Notes under the pieces: generated by a model
What the model was told of the DNA's origin: nothing
The model's database searches: none
Seen by the model: the letters and a program-made list of their open reading frames with translations, nothing else
Program-made: the position numbers and the translations under genes
Assembly (NCBI RefSeq): GCF_900313035.1
Contig: NZ_OMPS01000039.1
Coordinates: forward strand, 1-46,997
Origin: Ruegeria sp. EL01
GTDB lineage: Bacteria > Pseudomonadota > Alphaproteobacteria > Rhodobacterales > Rhodobacteraceae
Length of the DNA stretch: 46,997 nt
Direction of reading: 5' to 3'
Shown here: piece after piece, positions 1-9,806 of the stretch
How positions within the stretch are numbered: the first letter of the stretch is position 1
How the letters are laid out: each line of letters starts with the position of its first letter

Positions 1-610
1 CCTCGGACGCAACGGTGATGTCAAAGCCGGTTTCCCGCGGGAAGCCGTTGCTGACACCGCCCAAAGACGCCGTGATCTGACGCAGCGCCCGGTCGTTCAT
101 GTCGACCACACGACGCCACGCGACGCGGCGGGTGTCGATTTCACACGCGTTGCCCCAGTAGATGTGGTTGTCGATCATCGCCGACAACAGCGAATGCGCC
201 GAGGTAATCGCGTGGAAATCCCCGGTGAAGTGCAGGTTCATGTCCTCCATCGGAACAACCTGCGCATAACCACCCCCCGCAGCGCCGCCCTTCATCCCGA
301 AGTTCGGACCCAACGAAGCCTCACGAATACAGATCATCGCGTTCTTGCCGATGCGGTTCAGACCATCGCCCAGACCAACCGTCGTCGTCGTCTTGCCCTC
401 ACCCGCAGGCGTCGGGTTGATCGCCGTCACCAGAATCAGCTTGCCGTCTTCACGACCCTGAACCGAGTTGATAAACTCCTGGCTCACCTTCGCCTTGTCA
501 TGCCCGTAAGGCAGCAGATCATCGCTGGAAATGCCAATCTTACCACCAATCTCCTGAATCGGTTGCTTCTGCGCCTCACGCGCAATCTCAATGTCAGATT
601 TATAACTCAT
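1..610 (-). CDS. fhs: Formate-tetrahydrofolate ligase, N-terminal part (cut by window edge)
   Basis: This is the first 203 residues of the cytosolic enzyme that joins formate to tetrahydrofolate using ATP, giving 10-formyl-THF. The translation starts [13 protein letters not shown] and carries the family P-loop [11 protein letters not shown] near residue 67, followed by [19 protein letters not shown] and the stretch [16 protein letters not shown], all typical of Fhs. The ATG is at 608-610 on the minus strand. The gene runs off the left edge, so about two thirds is missing. In roseobacters fhs commonly sits with methylamine and TMAO genes, which fits the Tdm operon next door: demethylation yields C1 units on folate and Fhs links them to formate. 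Family assignment is very secure; the metabolic link is inference. Confidence 0.95.
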   Translation of the reverse strand, partial: MSYKSDIEIAREAQKQPIQEIGGKIGISSDDLLPYGHDKAKVSQEFINSVQGREDGKLILVTAINPTPAGEGKTTTTVGLGDGLNRIGKNAMICIREASLGPNFGMKGGAAGGGYAQVVPMEDMNLHFTGDFHAITSAHSLLSAMIDNHIYWGNACEIDTRRVAWRRVVDMNDRALRQITASLGGVSNGFPRETGFDITVASE

Positions 611-697
611 GTGGGCTATTGCCTCCCTGCAGAATAGGCCAAACACGTCCGGACCCGGCAGTCTGATAGGCCGGATGCAGAATCAAATTATTTCTTT

Positions 698-725
698 AAA
701 GTAAATAAATATTCCCTGTGGTCAA
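698..725 (-). promoter_or_regulatory. Possible fhs promoter
   Basis: On the minus strand TTGACC (720-725) is followed after 16 bases by TACTTT (698-703), inside an AT-rich patch, about 90 bases upstream of the fhs start. The -35 is good and the -10 is poor, so this is only a candidate. Confidence 0.3.
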
Positions 726-796
726 TGTTTGAATTGAACGGCGACTGGATCGAACACAGGCTCCGGCGGGGCTATACTTGAAATCGAACCGAAAGA

Positions 797-1732
797 TTAT
801 GCGTAGCGTTTTCGCCCTGCGCTTAGCCCTAAAAGCCAGTCTTGAACAATACGCTGCTCTGGAAACGCTTTGTGTGTCGGGCTTTTCAGCAGGTAATATC
901 CTGACTTTGTCCTCACCGCTGCGCCGTCTATTGGTCGAACCAATGCTTTGCTCTCAAGCAGCGGGTCGACGAGATGTGCCCATCCCAATGCGATACCCAA
1001 ACCATCAACCGCGGCCTGGACAGACAATGGATAGGTGTTGAAAGCTACCGCGCGCTCCATAGGAGACGTGGCAACACCGTTCGCACCGAGCCAAGTGCGC
1101 CATGTCATCCATTCTGCATGGCTGCTTGTGACTTCGATCAGGTCCAGCTGCGGCAATGCAGTTAGATCAGCCGCCAACACGTTACTTTTTAAGTATTCGG
1201 GACTGCACACGGGAAACACGGTTTCGCCGAACAGAAGTTGAACCTCATAGCCGGGCCAATCGCCATCTCCGCGCAGTATGGTCAGATCCATGGCTTCGGA
1301 TAAGCACTCGGCGTCGCTGTCTGAGGACACAAGCGAAATCCGTATCCGCCCATTGGATTTGTTGAACTTCCGCAATTGCGGCATCAACCAAAGTGAAGCC
1401 ACGGAATTGGTCGCAGCAATCGAGACCGTATTGGCCTGATGTTTGGCTAACATATCCCGGCTGACATCCCGCATCAGATCAAGTGATTGTTCCACTGTCG
1501 CAAGCAAAATGGCACCTTGTTGCGTCAGGGACACCGACCGATGCCCCCGAACGAACAAAGGCACGTCGTAGTGTTGTTCCAGCAATCGCACTTTTCGACT
1601 GATTGCTGTCTCTGAGATATTCAGAACCTTGCTCGCTTGCGCAAAACTCTGCGCTTTGGCTGCGGCCTCGAATGCCAGAAGATAGTCGAGCGGCGGCAGA
1701 ACTTTCCCTGTGGCTGGCGCTTTCTTTGGCAT
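797..1732 (-). CDS. LysR-family transcriptional regulator (GcvA-like)
   Basis: A 311-residue DNA-binding regulator. The start is placed at the ATG giving MPKKAPATGK because the family's N-terminal helix-turn-helix begins soon after it; a longer frame to 1810 adds 26 residues unlike the family. The winged helix-turn-helix covers about residues 15-73, with ASKVLNISETAISRKVRLLE as the recognition part and LFVRGHRSVSLTQQG as the wing. The rest is the periplasmic-binding-like effector domain, ending in the GIALGWAHLVDPLL type region seen in GcvA relatives. It is transcribed away from the TMAO operon across a 238-base intergenic region that holds a LysR-style palindrome, so it probably controls itself and that operon. 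The inducer (TMAO, a C1 signal or glycine) is unknown. Confidence 0.85.
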   Translation of the reverse strand: MPKKAPATGKVLPPLDYLLAFEAAAKAQSFAQASKVLNISETAISRKVRLLEQHYDVPLFVRGHRSVSLTQQGAILLATVEQSLDLMRDVSRDMLAKHQANTVSIAATNSVASLWLMPQLRKFNKSNGRIRISLVSSDSDAECLSEAMDLTILRGDGDWPGYEVQLLFGETVFPVCSPEYLKSNVLAADLTALPQLDLIEVTSSHAEWMTWRTWLGANGVATSPMERAVAFNTYPLSVQAAVDGLGIALGWAHLVDPLLESKALVRPIDGAAVRTKSGYYLLKSPTHKAFPEQRIVQDWLLGLSAGRKRYA

Positions 1733-1814
1733 TTGGCGGCATAATCCCAAGATGAATGTGTTTACGATCAGTATTATTGTTCCCGGGTCAAAACACATTT
1801 GGCCAGACAACCAA

Positions 1815-2924
<1,110 letters not shown>

Positions 2925-2947
2925 TCTGGTCAATCTCAACGAAATTG

Positions 2948-2984
2948 ACGCGGCCTTGTTTGTCTAAGTGACGCAAGGCCGCGT
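2948..2984 (+). terminator. Intercistronic stem-loop between tmoX and tmoW
   Basis: ACGCGGCCTTG (2948-2958) pairs perfectly with CAAGGCCGCGT (2974-2984) across a 15-base loop. No long T-run follows (TTAACTAG), so it is more likely an attenuator or mRNA-stabilising hairpin than a full terminator, setting binding protein output above that of the ATPase and permease. Confidence 0.6.
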
Positions 2985-3006
2985 TTAACTAGAAAGAAAA
3001 GCAGCC

Positions 3007-4035
3007 ATGTCCGTCGCAGCGCCGGTGATCTCAGCTAAAAATGTCTGGAAACTGTTTGGGCCCTCGCCAGAGAGCTATCTGAAGTCTCTGCCCGCAGGTC
3101 GCAGTTTCGATGAGATTCGGGCGGATGGATACATCGCCGGTGTCAAAGACGTCTCGATCGAAGTGGCGCGCGGAGAAATGCTGGTTATCATGGGATTGTC
3201 GGGGTCGGGCAAGTCGACACTGGTGCGATGCTTCTCGCGCCTGCACGACATTACTGGCGGTACGATCGAAGTTGACGGTCAGGACGTCATGAGCCTGAGC
3301 GAGCGTGAACTGATCGAGTTACGTCGCAAAAAGATGGGTATGGTGTTTCAGTCGTTTGGTTTGCTGCCGCATCGTACGGTTCTGGAAAACGTGGCATTCC
3401 CTCTGGAAATGCGCGGGCAAGATCGCCACGACCGACGCGAACGCGCGTTGGAAGTTATCAAGCTTGTCGGGCTTGAGGGACGCGAAGAATACTTTCCGCG
3501 CGAGTTGAGCGGCGGTCAGCAACAGCGTGTCGGCATTGCCCGGTCACTGGCCATCGAACCGGACATCTGGTTTCTGGATGAACCTTTTTCAGCGCTCGAT
3601 CCGTTGATCCGCCGTGAAATGCAGGACGAATTCCTGCGCCTGCAAGAGTTACTGGGCAAAACCATCGTCTTTATTACCCACGATTTCGACGAGGCGCTGC
3701 GCCTTGCCGACCGGATTGCGATCATGCGCAACGGCGCCGTCGAGCAATGTGATACGCCCGACAAGATCGTGATGAATCCCGCCACCAAATACGTGGCGAA
3801 GTTCACGGAAGACATCGACAAAGCCCGGGTCGTTCATGCGCGAGGTTTGGCAAAGCCGGTGAACGGGCACGCGTTGGAAGGCGCGCCAATCGATGGGGGT
3901 GCCACTATTCACGAACTGGCCCGGGTTTTGGTCAATGACAGCCGTATCCTGTTGCCGGTCGCCGATGACAAAGGCACCGTAACCGGTGTTTTGGAACGCG
4001 ACACCGCATTGAACGTTCTTCTTGGAGCCGACTGA
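3007..4035 (+). CDS. tmoW: TMAO ABC transporter ATP-binding protein
   Basis: A 342-residue cytoplasmic ATPase of the ProV/OpuAA type that powers import. Walker A is GLSGSGKST at residues 63-71, the Q-loop is at Q115, the signature LSGGQ is at 167-171 and Walker B with the catalytic glutamate (IWFLDE) is at 187-192. The extended N-terminus before the first strand (KLFGPSPESYLKSLPAGRS) is typical of osmolyte and quaternary-amine importers, and a partial CBS-like module follows from about 280. The stop overlaps the permease start by one base (TGATG), implying translational coupling. Substrate assignment to TMAO rests on the operon, not on this protein. Confidence 0.88.
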   Translation: MSVAAPVISAKNVWKLFGPSPESYLKSLPAGRSFDEIRADGYIAGVKDVSIEVARGEMLVIMGLSGSGKSTLVRCFSRLHDITGGTIEVDGQDVMSLSERELIELRRKKMGMVFQSFGLLPHRTVLENVAFPLEMRGQDRHDRRERALEVIKLVGLEGREEYFPRELSGGQQQRVGIARSLAIEPDIWFLDEPFSALDPLIRREMQDEFLRLQELLGKTIVFITHDFDEALRLADRIAIMRNGAVEQCDTPDKIVMNPATKYVAKFTEDIDKARVVHARGLAKPVNGHALEGAPIDGGATIHELARVLVNDSRILLPVADDKGTVTGVLERDTALNVLLGAD

Positions 4036-6017
4036 TGGCGACCCTGTCCACCGATCTGCCGGACACATCAGGCAAGCCGTGGGGGCGCACCAAAGTTCTG
4101 ACGGTGCTGCTGGTCACCGCTTTCGCGCTGATACTGGCAAAGGCAGTCGGTATTCTGCCTGAGTGGCTGAACCGCATTCCGGAAGCGGCGATCCCTCCGA
4201 CGGCACAAGTGTTGGATGCGATTTTCAGCTTCATTCAGAATGACCTCGGCCTAATCTATGTGACCCGCTTTATCGCAGAAGGCCCGCTCGAGTTTTTGCT
4301 GGACACGTCAGCGAACCTGCTCGAAGGCAAGCGTCGTTGGCCCTATCTTGGCCCCATCCCCTGGTCGGCAATCGCAGCCGTTGCGGCTGTCGTTGGCTAC
4401 GCCGTAGGCGGCTGGAGGCTGGCCGCCTTGGGTGCGGGAACCTTTATCTGGACCGCAGCGATCGGGCAGTGGAAGATCGCCATGCAGACCATGTCGGTCA
4501 TCGTGGTCGCGGCTCCTCTGGCGTTTCTGCTGGGTCTGGTTCTGGGTATCGCTGCCTGGAAATACAGCTGGTTTGAACGGATGCTGAAACCCATGCTGTC
4601 TGTACTGCAGACCCTGCCCTTCTTCACATATCTTTTGCCGGCGGTCATCTTCTTCAAGGTCGGCCCAACCGCAGGGGCCGTGGCAACGATTACCTTTGCC
4701 ATCCCTCCGATGATCCTGATGACCACTCTGGGCCTGAAAAAAGTCAGCCCCGAAGTGATCGAGGCGGGCCAGATGTCTGGCTGCACCCGCTGGCAGATGC
4801 TGCGCAATGTCTATGTTCCGGCGGCGCGCACCGAAATTCTGGTTGGCGTCAATCAGGTGATCATGCTGTGTCTGGCAATGGTGGTTCTGACCGCGTTCAT
4901 CGGTATGCCCGGCCTCGGGGCCAAACTACTGGCAATGATGGGTAGCTTCAAACTGGGGCGCTCTTTCGAGATCGGTGTGACCATCGTGCTTCTGGCCGTC
5001 ACGCTTGATCGGATGTCCAAAGCCTGGGTCGTCAAACAGCCTGTTCATTTCGAACGCGGCACACCCTGGTGGAAACGGCATCGGATTTCATTGGTCGCAC
5101 TGGGTCTGTTCGTCGGGTTTACCCTACTGTCGCAGGTGTTCCCGATCCTTGCCGAAATTGGCCGCAAACAGCACCTGAGCCAAGGCAAGGAAATCGACGT
5201 TGTTATCAAGTCGTTCCTGGCCCTGGATGCGATCAAGGGAACAACCGAATGGTTGCGCTGGTTCTTGAACGTCAAGGTTCTGATCCCCTTCCGCAACACG
5301 TTGTTGGCCATTCCGACACCCGCCTTCATCCTGCTGGTTGTTTCCTTTGCCTATTGGGTCGGCGGTCGCAAGCCCGGTATCTATGCGGCGATCTTCTTTA
5401 CGATCGTTGCCTTCTCGGGCTGGTGGGACCGGTCGGTAATCACGCTCTATACCGTGATCTCAGCGGTGGCATTGGCAACGTTGATCGGGATTCCATTGGG
5501 CGTTGTTGCCGCTCGGTCGGAACGGTGGTCCAAGAGTATCCTGCTGGCCTGTGACACCGCACAGACGTTCCCCAGCTTCATTTACCTGATCCCCGCGATC
5601 ATGCTGTTCGGCGTCAACGATGTGGCCGTTGTGTTCTCGATCCTGATCTTCGCTGCCGTGCCGTTGATCCGGTACACCATTATCGGCCTGAGCAGCGTAC
5701 CGCCAGAAATGACCGAAGCAGCAGATATGTCCGGCTCGACCCGGCGCCAAAAGCTGATGTCAGTCCAGTTCCCGCTGGCGCTGCCGACGATGGCCGTTGG
5801 GTTCAATCAGGCAATCATGTTCGCCTTCTTCATGGTCATTATCGCGGCTTTCATCGGCACGCAGGATCTGGGTCAGGAGTTACAACGTACGCTTGCAGGC
5901 ACCCAATTAGGCAAGAACTTCGTTCTGGGCCTGAACGTATCGCTGATGGCGCTGACCTTTGACATGGCAATCAGCAGTTGGGCAGACCAGCGCAAAAAGA
6001 GACTGGGGCTTGATTGA
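4035..6017 (+). CDS. tmoV: TMAO ABC transporter permease, two fused permease domains
   Basis: A 660-residue inner-membrane protein made of two ProW-like permease units in one chain. The first unit (about residues 150-335) carries the ATPase-contact loop EAGQMSGCTRWQMLRNVYVP; the second (about 475-655) carries EAADMSGSTRRQKLMSVQFP. Each has its own set of membrane helices, with extra N-terminal and linker helices. A single polypeptide thus supplies both halves of the channel, unlike ProW, which dimerises. This large architecture agrees with TmoV. It overlaps tmoW by one base and is followed one base after its stop by the cupin start, so the genes are clearly co-transcribed. Confidence 0.87.
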   Translation: MATLSTDLPDTSGKPWGRTKVLTVLLVTAFALILAKAVGILPEWLNRIPEAAIPPTAQVLDAIFSFIQNDLGLIYVTRFIAEGPLEFLLDTSANLLEGKRRWPYLGPIPWSAIAAVAAVVGYAVGGWRLAALGAGTFIWTAAIGQWKIAMQTMSVIVVAAPLAFLLGLVLGIAAWKYSWFERMLKPMLSVLQTLPFFTYLLPAVIFFKVGPTAGAVATITFAIPPMILMTTLGLKKVSPEVIEAGQMSGCTRWQMLRNVYVPAARTEILVGVNQVIMLCLAMVVLTAFIGMPGLGAKLLAMMGSFKLGRSFEIGVTIVLLAVTLDRMSKAWVVKQPVHFERGTPWWKRHRISLVALGLFVGFTLLSQVFPILAEIGRKQHLSQGKEIDVVIKSFLALDAIKGTTEWLRWFLNVKVLIPFRNTLLAIPTPAFILLVVSFAYWVGGRKPGIYAAIFFTIVAFSGWWDRSVITLYTVISAVALATLIGIPLGVVAARSERWSKSILLACDTAQTFPSFIYLIPAIMLFGVNDVAVVFSILIFAAVPLIRYTIIGLSSVPPEMTEAADMSGSTRRQKLMSVQFPLALPTMAVGFNQAIMFAFFMVIIAAFIGTQDLGQELQRTLAGTQLGKNFVLGLNVSLMALTFDMAISSWADQRKKRLGLD

Positions 6018-6018
6018 G

Positions 6019-6390
6019 ATGACACAGCAGGAAAATCCACGCACCGTTGCCCGTTTCGACGACTCAGGTTTTGTCCGGATGCACATGGAAGGCCTGTGCG
6101 AAGAACAGGTCTGGTGGAAGAATGTCAGCTTTGATGAGGAAACCGGGCAAGGAAGCTACTTAATGAAAATGGCGCCAGGCACCCGCTCGAACCCGCATAT
6201 TCACCGCGGAGCGGAAGAGTTTTTCGTGCTTGAGGGCGATCTGACAGATCACGATGGGTTTCGTTATCGCAGCGGTGATTTCGTTAGCCTTGCTCCCGGG
6301 TCCAGCCATTATTCGCGCACTAAGACGGGATGTCTTTTGGTTGTTACCCACCGAGGTGCAACCGAATCCATTCAGGAAGGTGCACTATGA
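6019..6390 (+). CDS. Small cupin-fold protein in the TMAO operon
   Basis: A 123-residue single-domain cupin. The first cupin motif is matched in full: glycine, five residues, HIH, three residues, a glutamate, six residues and glycine (GTRSNPHIHRGAEEFFVLEG). The second motif is present in looser form around GDFVSLAPGSSH. The HIH, Glu and later His would bind one divalent metal. The start at 6019 is two bases after the tmoV stop, and the stop overlaps the next start (ATGA), so it is translated with the transporter and Tdm. Its job is not known to me: a metal-dependent enzyme on a TMAO product, a folate or metal helper for Tdm, or a sensor are all possible. Confidence 0.75.
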   Translation: MTQQENPRTVARFDDSGFVRMHMEGLCEEQVWWKNVSFDEETGQGSYLMKMAPGTRSNPHIHRGAEEFFVLEGDLTDHDGFRYRSGDFVSLAPGSSHYSRTKTGCLLVVTHRGATESIQEGAL

Positions 6391-8786
6391 ATGTGAAGCC
6401 AGTATTCGAAGTTCCGTTCGAACGCAGTGGGGTTCTGGCGCCCGGCCTTCCGATCCTGCCGCATGGAACAGAGCGCCATCCCGTCCCCGGGGCAGGATCG
6501 CGCGCAGTTCCGGTGTCCAAGGGCGATACGATAACCCTGCTGGACCGCGACGGGCTGCAGCAGGCCGAGATGGTTTTCTTTGCCCCTGACCGGAGTTCCG
6601 ACGCAGGCATGCTTGGCGCGTCAGGCCATGGGCGACCGGAAGGTTTGATTGCGACGCTGGCGAATGGATCTGCATCGGGCAAGAAAGTGCTGCGCGCGTT
6701 GGAGATTGCGGGATTCGATATCGGTCAGGGCGATGCAATTCGGGCTTTCGCAGACGGGTCTCGACCCGGCGACATGGTGCATTTTGTAGCGGAAAACGAC
6801 GGTTTTCTGATCGTCGCCGCGCCGGGTGAAGCCATGCGCCCGGAAGAGCACAATCCACCGACAGAGATCATCCTGTACATCCAGCGCGCCGCGCCCGGAT
6901 TGGAAAAGCCCGATGTCAGCCCACCCGACCCGCTGGCCGATCCGCTTAAGGACATCAATATTCAGCCGGGAAACGCTCAATCCTATGAGATTAAGGCCGG
7001 CGAATTCATCCAGATCGTGGATATCAGAGGGCGTGAATGTTCGGACTTTCAGGCCTTCAGCCGCCGCGCATTGGATCAGGGGATCGAACGCGAGATTGAT
7101 CCCACCACCACCCGCAGCCTGATGGGCAGCCTTTACCCGCAGCCGGGGATTTTCTCGAAATATTGGTCAGTGGATCAGGAACCCTTGATCGAAATCGTGC
7201 AGGACACCTGCGGGCGACATGACACCTTTGGCCTCGCCTGTACGGCCCGATACTACGAAGATCTTGGTTATCCCGGTCATGTGAATTGTTCGGACAATAT
7301 TAACAAAGACTTGAACCAATATGGCATCAAGCCGCGCGGCGGCTGGCCCGCGATCAACTTCTTTTTCAACACGATGCTGGACGACACCAACGCTATCGGA
7401 ATGGATGATCCATGGTCGCGGCCCGGCGATTTCGTCCTGCTGCGCGCGCTGACTGATCTTGTCTGTGTCAGCACCGGCTGTCCTTGCGACATAGACCCGG
7501 CGAATGGCTGGAACCCAACCGATATTCAGGTGCGAACCTACAAAGCGACCGAGGATTTTAAACGATCCTCAGGCTACAGAAAATCTGCGGAGGCGGACGT
7601 GGAAGAAACCAAGAAAACTGCATTTCACGACTGCTTTGCCCGGCACACCCGTGATTTTGTCGAATACAATGGTTATTGGCTACCCAACACAATGACCAAT
7701 CACGGTGCAATTGCCGAATATTGGGCCTGTCGGGACAAGGTTGCAGTGATGGACCTTAGTCCCCTGCGGAAATACGAGGTTGTGGGGCCGGACGCGGAAG
7801 ACCTGATGCAGCTCTGCGTGACCCGCAACATGAAAAAGCTGAGCGTTGGTCAGGTCGTCTATACGGCTATGTGCTATGAGCATGGCGGCATGATCGACGA
7901 TGGTACCGTCTATCGTCTGGGTGAGACCAACTTCCGCTGGATTGGCGGCAACGACACCAGTGGTTTATGGCTGCAGGAACAGGCACGCAAACGCAACATG
8001 AATGTCTGGGTGCGCAACTCGACGGATCAATTGCACAACATCGCAGTCCAAGGACGGTACAGCCGCGATCTTCTTTCCAAGATATTCTGGACACCGCCCC
8101 AGCAACCGACAATCGATGAACTTTCATGGTTCCGCCTTACCGTCGCCCGGGTAGGCGATGTGCAGGGAAAATCTGTCGTGATTTCTCGGACCGGGTACTC
8201 TGGTGAGCTTGGATTTGAAATCTTCTGCCATCCTAAAGATGCCGTGGAAATATTTGACCGTGTGTGGGAGGTCGGCCAGAACTACGGGATTGTTCCGCTG
8301 GGTCTCGGGGCATTGGATATGTTGCGGATCGAAGGTGGCTTGATCTTTGCCGGGTCTGAATTCGATGACCAAACCGACCCTTTCGAGGCTGGCATCGGCT
8401 TCACGGTTCCGCTGAAGTCAAAAACCGACGATTTCATCGGGCGGGTGGCGATTGAAGAACGCAAAGCCCACCCCCACCGAAAGTTGGTTGGCTTTGAAAT
8501 CGAGGGCGGCACCATCCCCTCTCCCGGCGATTGCGTGCGCGTCGGGAAAGCGCAGGTCGGGGAAATTACCAGCGCAATGAAGTCGCCCATTCTTGGCAAG
8601 GTCATTGCTTTGGGTCGCGTGGCAACCACCCATGCCGTTCTTGGTAGCACTATTGAGATCGGTCAATTGGATGGTCAGCAAAAGCGCCTGAAAGCCATGA
8701 TCGTTCCGTTCCCACATTTTGATCCGACAAAGGAGCGTGTGAAGGGAATGTACACAGACACGAATGTTTCAGACGCCGCGGAATAA
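6387..8786 (+). CDS. tdm: Trimethylamine N-oxide demethylase (DUF1989-GcvT fusion)
   Basis: A 799-residue cytosolic fusion enzyme. The N-terminal half (to about residue 400) is a DUF1989 metal domain with GRECSDFQAF near residue 217, CGRHDTFG near 274, NCSDN near 300 and STGCPCDIDP near 364; these cysteines, histidine and aspartates are the expected zinc or iron ligands. The C-terminal half, from about 430, is a GcvT-type folate-binding aminomethyltransferase (MDLSPLRKYEVVGPDAE, then RTGYSGELGFEIF). Tdm splits TMAO into dimethylamine and formaldehyde, the latter passed to tetrahydrofolate. The start at 6387 overlaps the cupin stop by ATGA; a longer upstream frame is rejected because it would overlap the cupin by 60 bases. 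No tmm monooxygenase follows in this window. Confidence 0.85.
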   Translation: MNVKPVFEVPFERSGVLAPGLPILPHGTERHPVPGAGSRAVPVSKGDTITLLDRDGLQQAEMVFFAPDRSSDAGMLGASGHGRPEGLIATLANGSASGKKVLRALEIAGFDIGQGDAIRAFADGSRPGDMVHFVAENDGFLIVAAPGEAMRPEEHNPPTEIILYIQRAAPGLEKPDVSPPDPLADPLKDINIQPGNAQSYEIKAGEFIQIVDIRGRECSDFQAFSRRALDQGIEREIDPTTTRSLMGSLYPQPGIFSKYWSVDQEPLIEIVQDTCGRHDTFGLACTARYYEDLGYPGHVNCSDNINKDLNQYGIKPRGGWPAINFFFNTMLDDTNAIGMDDPWSRPGDFVLLRALTDLVCVSTGCPCDIDPANGWNPTDIQVRTYKATEDFKRSSGYRKSAEADVEETKKTAFHDCFARHTRDFVEYNGYWLPNTMTNHGAIAEYWACRDKVAVMDLSPLRKYEVVGPDAEDLMQLCVTRNMKKLSVGQVVYTAMCYEHGGMIDDGTVYRLGETNFRWIGGNDTSGLWLQEQARKRNMNVWVRNSTDQLHNIAVQGRYSRDLLSKIFWTPPQQPTIDELSWFRLTVARVGDVQGKSVVISRTGYSGELGFEIFCHPKDAVEIFDRVWEVGQNYGIVPLGLGALDMLRIEGGLIFAGSEFDDQTDPFEAGIGFTVPLKSKTDDFIGRVAIEERKAHPHRKLVGFEIEGGTIPSPGDCVRVGKAQVGEITSAMKSPILGKVIALGRVATTHAVLGSTIEIGQLDGQQKRLKAMIVPFPHFDPTKERVKGMYTDTNVSDAAE

Positions 8787-8824
8787 TCACGAGAGGCAAG
8801 AGGATTACCGTTGTCGAGGTTGCT

Positions 8825-9316
8825 GTGCGGGTTAGTTGCAAAGCCTCAAAGATTCTGCTGACTTCCGGTCCGGTGGTGCCAGCTGCAGCAGACAAAAGTG
8901 TTCTGCTGCTCATTCAGCTCGCACTATGCACAATTTTTGCGGTTTACCCAGCTATTGGTTTGGCTGGTGATTGTAATCGAATAGATGCGGTAGAAGCCTA
9001 CAAAACCACCGGTAAGGCGCCAGAGGGATCGATCTGCGAGACGTTTTTAGGCTTGGCCAAACATTCAGGTGTTTCTTGTTATTGGGAGTTTGCGTTCAGA
9101 AGCAATGAAGCTACGAGATTTTTCCACGATGCGTGGACCGAAGTAACAAGCTGCCAACACGGCGACCTAAACTCTGGCTCTAATCCCGTTAACCACCCTG
9201 ACAGCTATCTCCAGCGGGAATTGGTAACGGAGACTGGCACCTACCGAGTCGCAATGAAAGATAAGGGTCATGAGAAACGCACGTTGATTTTTCTGAGTTT
9301 CGAAAACCGTGACTGA
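8825..9316 (+). CDS. Small secreted protein of unknown function
   Basis: I do not recognise this protein. The frame of up to 163 residues starts at a GTG with no clear ribosome site. A hydrophobic stretch (SVLLLIQLALCTIFAVYPA) at about residues 25-43, followed by IGLAGDC, looks like a signal peptide, so the real start may lie a little inside the frame. The mature part is about 115 residues with four cysteines (CNRID, ICETF, GVSCYWEF and TSCQHG), consistent with two disulfides in the periplasm or outside the cell. It sits 38 bases after tdm on the same strand but shows no functional link to it. Codon use looks less GC-rich than in the operon, hinting at separate origin. Confidence 0.5.
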   Translation: MRVSCKASKILLTSGPVVPAAADKSVLLLIQLALCTIFAVYPAIGLAGDCNRIDAVEAYKTTGKAPEGSICETFLGLAKHSGVSCYWEFAFRSNEATRFFHDAWTEVTSCQHGDLNSGSNPVNHPDSYLQRELVTETGTYRVAMKDKGHEKRTLIFLSFENRD

Positions 9317-9431
9317 CATACCTGATCGCATCGACTGAGTGTCCCGGGTATCGACCTGCCGTATGGATGATTGCAGTTGACCGCGTTGCAAGGACCAGGA
9401 TCGAGACGGAATGGTCCCAAACCCACTTGTT

Positions 9432-9600
9432 TCAGAAGACACGCTCATACGCCGCACGACCGAGAGCTGTCATGTGGTTGAGCGCTTTTACGTTAACTTC
9501 CGCTTCAGCTGTTTGTTTCGGGAATTCACGCGCTTGCCCGCGATCACCGATAACTTGTTTCCACCCGCCGACTTGGGCTTTCGCTAATCGTCCCGGCATC
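9432..9600 (-). pseudogene. Transposase C-terminal remnant (IS5-like)
   Basis: Reading the minus strand from about 9600 down to a TGA at 9432 gives MPGRLAKAQVGGWKQVIGD, then REFPKQTAEAEVNVKALN and HMTALGRAAYERVF. This resembles the conserved C-terminus of DDE transposases of the IS5 group. No further transposase sequence could be followed upstream in one frame, so only the tail survives. Up to about 9806 the rest of this stretch holds nothing else I can support. Confidence 0.5.
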
Positions 9601-9806
9601 ACTTTAGGTGTCTTCTGCGAACACTGCCACTACAGACACAACTGAACTGGCGTCTGGCCCGGCAACGGAAGCACGAGACAACGGTGTAGAAACACTTGGG
9701 TGAAAACGACGCGGAAATTTCGGCACAGTAGGTGCGCTGATTGAACCAGTTACGTATGTCCAGCAAACCCGTAGCATGTGCCGACTCGTTACGACAAAGA
9801 TTGGCT

